Shown here: positions 8,593 through 14,600 of the stretch, one piece after another | Position numbering within the stretch: position 1 is the stretch's first letter | Layout of the letters: the number at the start of each line of letters is the position of its first letter | Origin: Verrucomicrobiota bacterium | Lineage (GTDB): Bacteria; Verrucomicrobiota; Verrucomicrobiia; Opitutales; Opitutaceae | Assembly: GCA_023426435.1 (NCBI GenBank) | Contig: JAFAAS010000034.1 | Coordinates: forward strand, 1 to 18,416 | DNA length: 18,416 bases | Reading direction: 5' to 3' | Program-made: the position numbers and the translations under genes | The notes under the pieces: model-generated | What the model saw: the letters and a program-made list of their open reading frames with translations, nothing else | Told to the model about the DNA's origin: nothing | Database searches by the model: none

Positions 8593-9948
8593 ATGTTTTC
8601 GGAGCACTTTGTTTGGGGCGCGGCGACGTCGGCATATCAGATCGAAGGCGCGGTGACGCGTGATGGGCGCAGCGCGTCGGTGTGGGATCATTTTTGCACG
8701 CGGGATGGTGCGGTGCATCGCGCGGAGAGCGGGGCGGTGGCGTGCGATCACTACGCGCGGTATGTGGAAGACGTGGGGATGATGAAGGAGATCGGGTTGC
8801 AGGCGTATCGGTTTTCGATCGCGTGGCCGCGGGTGTTGCCGGAAGGGACGGGGAAGGTGAATGCGGCGGGGTTGGGATTTTACGATCGGTTGGTGGATGA
8901 GTTGTTGAAGGCGGGGATCCAGCCGTGGGTGACGCTGTTTCATTGGGATTATCCGCTGGCCTTGTATCGGCGCGGCGGGTGGTTGAATGCGGACAGCCCG
9001 AAGTGGTTTGCGGATTACGCGAGGGTGGTGGTGGAGGCGTTGTCGGATCGCGTGTCACACTGGATCACGTTGAACGAGCCGCAGTGTTTTGTGGGGTTGG
9101 GGCATGAGACGGGGGTGCATGCGCCGGGAGACAAGCTGCCGCTGCATCAATCGTTGCGTGTCGCGCACCATGCGCTGCTGGCGCACGGCGAATCCGTAAA
9201 AGTGATACGCGCGGTAGCGAAGCGGTCGCCGAAGATCGGGTGGGCGCCGACGGGAGATATTCCGCTGCCGATGACGGAAAGGGCGGAGGATGTGACGGCG
9301 GCGCGGGAGATGTATTGGGCGGTGACGAAGGCGGATGTGTGGAATCACGCGTGGTGGCTGGTGCCGGTGTTGGAGGGGCGGTATCCGGAGGACGGATTGA
9401 AGTTGTATGGTGCGGCGGCGCCGAAGTTCACGGCGGAGGAGATGGCGACGATCGCGCAGCCGTTGGATTTTCTCGGGCTGAATATCTACAACGGGTTTCA
9501 GTGCCGGCGCGGGGTGGATGGAAAGCCGGAGCGGGTGGCGTATGCGACGGGGCATCCGCAGACGCAGAATGGATGGAATGTGTCGCCGCCGGCGTTGCGC
9601 TGGGGGCCGCGGTTTGCGCACGAACGAAGCAAGCTGCCGATCGTGATCACGGAGAACGGCATGGCGGCGCACGATTGGAGCGCGGATGACGGGGCGGTGC
9701 ACGATCCGCAGCGGATCGATTATTTGCGGAAGTATTTGCGCGAGTTGCGGCGAGCGGTGGCGGACGGGGTGCCGGTGCAGGCGTATTTTGCGTGGTCGTT
9801 GTTGGACAATTTCGAGTGGGCGGAAGGGTATCGGTATCGGTTTGGGCTGGTGCACGTGGACTATGCGACGCAGCGGCGGACGTTGAAGGATTCGGCGCGA
9901 TGGTATCGGGAGGTGATCGCGACGAAGGGTGGAAATTTGGACGCCTGA
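8593..9948 (+). CDS. GH1-family beta-glucosidase
   Basis: It is a glycoside hydrolase family 1 retaining enzyme, predicted to release glucose or related sugars from beta-linked disaccharides or aryl glycosides. The 451-aa product has the N-terminal signature FVWGAATSAYQIEGA (6-20), sugar-binding FHWDYP (116-121), TLNEP (159-163, acid/base Glu162), ITENG (352-356, nucleophile Glu354) and WSLLDNFEWAEGY (401-413). No signal peptide is present, so it acts in the cytoplasm on imported oligosaccharides. The ATG at 8593 puts FVWGA at the usual distance from the start but has no Shine-Dalgarno. An in-frame GTG at 8536, preceded by GGAGAGGG, would give a 470-aa form and cannot be excluded. The LacI-type regulator lies directly upstream. 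The glycoside specificity is uncertain. Confidence 0.95.
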   Translation: MFSEHFVWGAATSAYQIEGAVTRDGRSASVWDHFCTRDGAVHRAESGAVACDHYARYVEDVGMMKEIGLQAYRFSIAWPRVLPEGTGKVNAAGLGFYDRLVDELLKAGIQPWVTLFHWDYPLALYRRGGWLNADSPKWFADYARVVVEALSDRVSHWITLNEPQCFVGLGHETGVHAPGDKLPLHQSLRVAHHALLAHGESVKVIRAVAKRSPKIGWAPTGDIPLPMTERAEDVTAAREMYWAVTKADVWNHAWWLVPVLEGRYPEDGLKLYGAAAPKFTAEEMATIAQPLDFLGLNIYNGFQCRRGVDGKPERVAYATGHPQTQNGWNVSPPALRWGPRFAHERSKLPIVITENGMAAHDWSADDGAVHDPQRIDYLRKYLRELRRAVADGVPVQAYFAWSLLDNFEWAEGYRYRFGLVHVDYATQRRTLKDSARWYREVIATKGGNLDA

Positions 9949-9953
9949 AATAG

Positions 9954-9972
9954 CCCCGAAGGACGCGAAGGG
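9954..9972. repeat. Possible short intergenic repeat (CCCCGAAGGACGCGAAGGG)
   Basis: Six bases after the GH1 stop is a 19-nt degenerate direct duplication of CGAAGG; its complement reads CCCTTCGCGTCCTTCGGGG. From memory, similar CCTTCGTGTCCTTCGTGG strings are scattered between genes in planctomycete and verrucomicrobial genomes. Only one copy is present in this window, so its repeat nature is unproven. Confidence 0.3.
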
Positions 9973-10003
9973 TCGCGGGTCTGGCACGGACTTTTCGGCA
10001 CGA

Positions 10004-10168
10004 TCAACCCGACGGGACGTCGGGTTCCACCTGTTGCGGCGGGAGGTGGTGCGCGAGTTGGCTGGCGGCCATGAGTCGAAGAAGCGACGAGAGTTCGGAT
10101 TCGGCGAGGGTGTCGGGGAGCGCGGCGCAGTTGATCGAAATGAAGGGGCAGTCGGCCGGTGGTGATAA
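10004..10168 (-). pseudogene. Relic of a sigma-54-dependent (NtrC-type) activator AAA+ domain
   Basis: Read on the minus strand, this stretch encodes 54 residues starting LSPPADC and continuing PFISINCAALPDTLAESEL, then unrelated sequence to a TGA at 10004-10006. In NtrC-family activators the segment just after the Walker A region reads roughly LSPRADGPFVAVNCAALPETLLESELFG, so about 26 residues match in order. Everything else is missing: no Walker A, GAFTGA, Walker B, arginine finger or DNA-binding domain is present. The matching part begins directly at the A-run beside the oxidoreductase terminator. It has no credible start codon or ribosome binding site, so I interpret it as a decayed fragment left by deletion or recombination and not as a small gene. 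The annotation rests on motif recognition by eye. Confidence 0.65.
10006..10026. repeat. Perfect 8-bp inverted repeat between convergent genes
   Basis: AACCCGAC (10006-10013) and GTCGGGTT (10019-10026) enclose GGGAC. It lies 57 nt after the GH1 stop in a convergent gap. Neither side has a T-run, so it is a poor intrinsic terminator. It overlaps the last codons and stop of the sigma-54 activator relic and could belong to a dispersed repeat. Confidence 0.5.
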
Positions 10169-10194
10169 AAAAGCGCGGTCAGGTTGACCGCGCT
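10167..10194 (-). terminator. Intrinsic terminator of the minus-strand Gfo/Idh gene
   Basis: A perfect 10-bp stem, AGCGCGGTCA (10172-10181) and TGACCGCGCT (10185-10194), has a 3-nt loop. Read on the minus strand it is followed by TTTTTATC, a classical rho-independent terminator. It starts 27 nt after the stop of the oxidoreductase gene, and no comparable structure follows either minus-strand gene upstream, so it probably ends the whole WYL-macroglobulin-oxidoreductase unit. Confidence 0.85.
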
Positions 10195-10221
10195 ACGAGG
10201 GGAGGGGAGGCAAGAGGAGGT

Positions 10222-11580
10222 TTAGGCGAAGGAGTAGGTGTAGGGTTTCCGCATTTTGCGCTTCAGGTAGCGGTTGGCTTCGCGGGCGTGGGCGCCGACG
10301 AATTTCTCCTTGTCGGAATCCCAGGTGAGTTTCTTGCCGGTGCGGAGCGAGATGGCGCCGAGGTGGCACATGATGGCGGACCGATGGCCGGTGACGACGT
10401 CGCAGATCGGATCCTGGCGGGAGCGGACGCAGTCGAAGAAGTTTTTCCAGTGGTCGTTGCTCTTGTAGAGGCGCTCGGCGTTTTCGGGCAGCGGGGCGCG
10501 GAGGAGGTCGCGGTCGCTGGCTTCGATGACGTTGCGGTTGACCCAGATCCAGCCCTCTGTCCCCACAAAACGGATACCATTGCGCTGGCCGTCCTTGTTG
10601 AGGATTTCGCCGTAGATGGAGTCGTCGGGCGTGGTGTGGATGTTGAGCTTCACGCCGTTGGCGTAGGTGTAATTGACGACGTAGCTGTTGTAGGCGTCGT
10701 AGCCGCCCGGGATGGGTTCGGCGAGACGCGTGGATTCAACCTCGCGCGGGGCGACGAGGCCAACGGCCCAGTAGGCGATGTCGTTGTGGTGCGCGCCCCA
10801 GTCGGTCATGGTGCCGCCGGAGTAGTCATACCAGAAGCGGAACGTGCCGTGGCAGCGCTCCTTCATGTATTCAACTTTTGGAGCCTGACCGAGCCAGAAG
10901 TCCCAGTTGAGGCCGGCGGGGACGGGCGAAGGTTTGAACGGGCCGCCGCGGAGGCCTTGGGGGAGCCAGACGTTGGCTTCCTTGAGCTGGCCGATGCGGC
11001 CGTTGCGAACGAGTTCGCAGGCGAGGCGGAAGCGTTCGGAGCTGCGTTGTTGGGTGCCGGTTTGGAGAACGGTTTTGTTTTCGCGGACGGCTTTGATGAG
11101 ATGGCGGCCCTCGTCGATCGTGAGCGTGAGCGGTTTCTCGGCGTAGATGTCTTTGCCGGCTTTGGCGGCGGCGATGTTGATGATGGTGTGCCAGTGGTCG
11201 GGGGTGACGTTGACGATGACATCGACGTCCTTGCGGTCGAGGACGCGGCGGAAGTCGGAGAACGAGTCGGGCTTTTTTCCGTCGACGGTGAACTTCTCGA
11301 CGGCTTCGGCGGCGTGGGCGTCGTCGACGTCGCACACGGCGACGATGTTGCCGTGGTTCATGGCGTTTTGGCCGTCCCATTTGCCCATGCCGCCGCAGCC
11401 GACGAGGGCGATGTTCGGGCGGTCGTTGGCGGAAAGTTTCGGCGTGGCGGTTTCGGCGGCGAGCAGCTGGCGCTCGATGAACCAGGAAGGCAGGCCGGTG
11501 GCGGCGGCGAGGATCGCGACGCGTTTGACGAAGGAGCGGCGCGAGACGTGAAAGTGCGGGGAGGATTTGGGGTGCGTCAT
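10222..11580 (-). CDS. Tat-exported Gfo/Idh/MocA-family oxidoreductase
   Basis: This is a 452-aa predicted NAD(P)-dependent dehydrogenase or NAD-dependent glycosidase-like enzyme acting on a sugar or cyclitol. A twin-arginine signal (SRRSFVKR, residues 13-20, then VAILAAATGL) predicts folded export by the Tat pathway, with cleavage near LLAAE (39-43). The Rossmann fold follows: NIALVGCGGMG (56-66) for dinucleotide binding, TPDHWH (126-131) and EKPL (148-151, the conserved Lys-Pro of the family). GGTMTDWGAHHNDIA (255-269) carries the usual Asp/His active-site residues. Exported members of this type are abundant in Verrucomicrobia and Planctomycetes and resemble GH109, but substrate and direction cannot be assigned. 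It is the last gene of a minus-strand series, 81 nt after the macroglobulin stop, and is followed by a strong terminator. Confidence 0.92.
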   Translation of the reverse strand: MTHPKSSPHFHVSRRSFVKRVAILAAATGLPSWFIERQLLAAETATPKLSANDRPNIALVGCGGMGKWDGQNAMNHGNIVAVCDVDDAHAAEAVEKFTVDGKKPDSFSDFRRVLDRKDVDVIVNVTPDHWHTIINIAAAKAGKDIYAEKPLTLTIDEGRHLIKAVRENKTVLQTGTQQRSSERFRLACELVRNGRIGQLKEANVWLPQGLRGGPFKPSPVPAGLNWDFWLGQAPKVEYMKERCHGTFRFWYDYSGGTMTDWGAHHNDIAYWAVGLVAPREVESTRLAEPIPGGYDAYNSYVVNYTYANGVKLNIHTTPDDSIYGEILNKDGQRNGIRFVGTEGWIWVNRNVIEASDRDLLRAPLPENAERLYKSNDHWKNFFDCVRSRQDPICDVVTGHRSAIMCHLGAISLRTGKKLTWDSDKEKFVGAHAREANRYLKRKMRKPYTYSFA

Positions 11581-11639
11581 AAAGATGGGGAGGATGAGAG
11601 GAAAAACGTCGGAGGCGAGAGCGGCTGAGGCAAGGGGAG

Positions 11640-11655
11640 GAACGGGGGACCGTTC
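11640..11655. repeat. Small hairpin between the macroglobulin and oxidoreductase genes
   Basis: GAACGG (11640-11645) and CCGTTC (11650-11655) pair around GGGA, 6 nt after the macroglobulin stop. There is no T-run on the minus strand, so it is unlikely to terminate strongly. It might attenuate transcription or stabilise the mRNA end, or be chance. Confidence 0.3.
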
Positions 11656-11661
11656 GGTGAG

Positions 11662-14600
11662 TCAGGGCTGGATTTTCAGGCGGCGGGAGTCGGAGTTGGC
11701 GGTGATTTCGGGGACATACATTGCGGTGGCGGTGACGGGGAGGGCGCGGAAATCGCCGGGGGTGACGGCGCGGAGGGCGAAGCGAAGTTCCCAAGTGCCG
11801 GCTTCGAGATGGTCGAGGAAGAAGACGCTGCGGTCGTCGTGCTCTTCTCGATACAGCGGGCGGCCGGCGTCCGGTGGTGAAGGCGTTTTGGTGTTGTCCG
11901 ACGGGAGACGCACGAGGCGGGCGTCCCAGCCGCTGAGCGGGTTGAGCGGTTCGCAGCCGGCGGGTTTGGGGACCTCGATCATGAGGTATTCGAGTTGGTT
12001 CGGGACGGTGAGCGTGATGCGGGCGGTGACCTCTTCGGTGGTGCGGGCGGTGCCGTGGGCGTCGAGTGGTTCGGACGTGAGGCGGAGTTGGCCGATGAGC
12101 GTGGGCTCGGCTTTCTGGCGTTCGAACGTGCGGGATGTTTCGATGAGGTGGGCGGCGGGTTGCACGCTGTCGCCGCGAGCCCAGGAGGAGGCGAGGGCGG
12201 TGGCGAGGACGGGAGTTTGGCCGGAGGTGCGGCGGAGAGTGAAGGTGTTTTTGCCGGGGCGAAGGGCGGAGTAGGGGATCTGGATGGCGGCGGGAATTTC
12301 GAGGAGGGTGTCGCGGGAGAAAGCGACGCGGCGGATGGGCGTGTTGTTGGCGAGAAGCTCGATTTCGCCAGAGGCGTCGAGGTGGCCGCGGTGCTGGAGG
12401 AAAGTAGTGAGAGCGAGAATGGCGAAAGCGGTGTCCCGCGTGCTGGACCAGTGGGCGCTGCGGCGGTTGAGGGCGAGCCAGTAGGCGGCGGGTTCGACGA
12501 GCGGGTTTTGCGGATCGAGAGTGAGGAGCGCGAGAAGCGTGACGGCGGTGGATTCGACGGCGCCTTCGGACGCTCGCCAGTAGTTGCGCGTGGCGCCCCA
12601 GAAGGCGGTTTCGCCGAGGCCGGCGGCGGAGGCGCGTTGGACGCCGTTGTCGAGATTGCGGAGGAGCGTGGCGGATTGGTCGGGCGTGCCGAAGCGTTTG
12701 GAGGCGAGGGCGAGCCAGGCGCGACCGGAAGCGGAGAGGCGATCGCGTTCGGCGAAGGCGGTGGTGAAGCGGGTTTGGAGCTCGGCGAGCGGAGTGAAAG
12801 CGGAGAGGTTTTCGAGTCGCGCGAGCGCGGCGAGAGCGAAGGCGGCGGAATCGTCGAAACGCGTGGAGCGGTTGAAGGCGTTGACGAGAGAGCGGTGGGT
12901 TTTCTCGGCGAGTGTATCCGGAATTTCGATGCCGGCGTCGGTGGCGAGCGAGAGGCCCCACGAAACGTAGGCGGTCATCCAAAGGTCGGGCGGACCGTCG
13001 GGCCACCAGCCGTAGCCGTGCCATTGGTGGGCCTCGTCGAGGCGGGAGAGACTTTGGCGGACGACCTCGTCGATCGAGTCCAGGCCGGCGGTGCGCTCGC
13101 GGCGGGAGCGATCGGTGGTGGATTCGCGGGCGAGGATGCGGCGCTCGACGGCGGAAGGATCGAGGCCGAGGTCGGCGAGGGTTTGTTGGACGACGACGGC
13201 GGGGAGGAAGCGGCTCATCGTTTGTTCGACGCAACCGTAGGGGAAGTCGATGAGGTAAGGCAGCGCGTCGAGGATCGTGAGGGCGTGGTTGGGGGAGAGT
13301 TGAACAGAGACGCGGGTGCGCGCGGGATCGAGCGGCGACGGGAGGGGGAGAGTGAACGATGTTTCGCGGGAATCGGGTGAGAGGCGGCCGAAGGCGGCGG
13401 TGGGTTGTTGGAGGCCGTCTTCGAGGATGGGCAAGGAGAGCTGCATGGCGTCGGCTTCGGTGCCGGCGTGTGCGGTGAGGGTGAGTTGGGCGGTGCCGGG
13501 CGAGCGGGCGTGAAGGGGCCAGAAGGCGCGAGATTCGGCGTGCGGGGCGACCGTGGTGGTTTGGGGCGAGAGTGGCGCGGTCGGTTCGAGCGGGCCGGCG
13601 AGCGCGAGAGTGGCGTCGGCGGAGAGCGGCGTGTCGGTGCGGTTGAGGAACGTGGCGGAGAACGAGGCGGTGTCGCCGGCGATGAGGAAGCGTGGGACGT
13701 TGAGGCGGGCTTGGAAGGGGAGGGAGGTGCGCGCGAAGGTGCGAGCGGCGCCGAAGGTGTTGCCGTCGGCGCCGATGGCGTGGGCGTCGATACGCCAGCG
13801 GGTGAGATTGTCGGGGAAGTTGAAACTCACGCGGGCTTCGCCGCGGGCGTCAGTGAGGACGGAGGGGGACCAGAAGGCGGTGGAAGCGAAATGGGTGCGG
13901 AGGTGAAGGGCGGGAGGAGCCGCCGATGACGCGAAGTTTCCGGCGGCGGTCATTGCGGTGGCTTCATCGTGCAGGAGCGAATTCGTGCGCGCGCCGGCGA
14001 GTGTTTGTGCCGCTTTGTATCCGGCTTCCACTACACTGTTCACGGCGAACGGAGAAAGGGTCAGGACGTCTTCATCGATCGTTTCTGACGGATTCAGGAT
14101 CGCGCCCGGACGAGGATCCGCGAGGCGAGCGATTGGTCGGGAATCGACGATGGACCAGACCGAGCGGGCTTCGACGATGCGGGAGGCGCGAAGGAAGTCG
14201 GGGAGTGTGTCGTCGGGTGCGCCAGTGTCGGGCGAGACGAGGGAGATGACGGCGTCGTCGGCGACGGAGAGGGCGAGCTCGACGTTGGAGGCGGGCTCGC
14301 CGGAGGGCGTTTGGGTGGTGACGAGGAGTTGGGCGGGCTGGCCGGGGCGTGGTTCGTCGGGGGCGGCGGTGACGGAGGTTTCGAGCAGGCGATCTGTATT
14401 CGAAACGGAGATACTTGAGGCGACCGAGGTGGACTGGCCGGTGGCGGCGGGGGACGCGTGGAATTCGACGGTGCCGGAGCCGAAGAAAATGGGAGGGGCA
14501 TTGAAGCTGTGGAGCGAGAATCGGCCGGCAAGTGCGGCGGGCTCGGTGAGCAGTTGCGTGGCGCCGCGGAGGGTGAACCACGCGCGGTCGGCACCCGCGG

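Noticed and set aside
10006..10026. Hairpin considered as the GH1 terminator
   Set aside because: The stem is perfect, but no T-run follows on either strand, so I list it only as an inverted repeat.
9929..10165. Small plus-strand frame after GH1
   Set aside because: It overlaps the GH1 end and is antisense to the sigma-54 activator relic; its peptide has no recognisable features.
10159..11628. A 489-codon open frame on the plus strand
   Set aside because: It is exactly antisense to the oxidoreductase, which has clear motifs; the plus product is low-complexity Gly/Val/Asp.
11995..13380. A 461-codon open frame on the plus strand, with others further right
   Set aside because: They are antisense to the macroglobulin gene and Gly/Glu-rich without recognisable domains, as expected from the strand bias.
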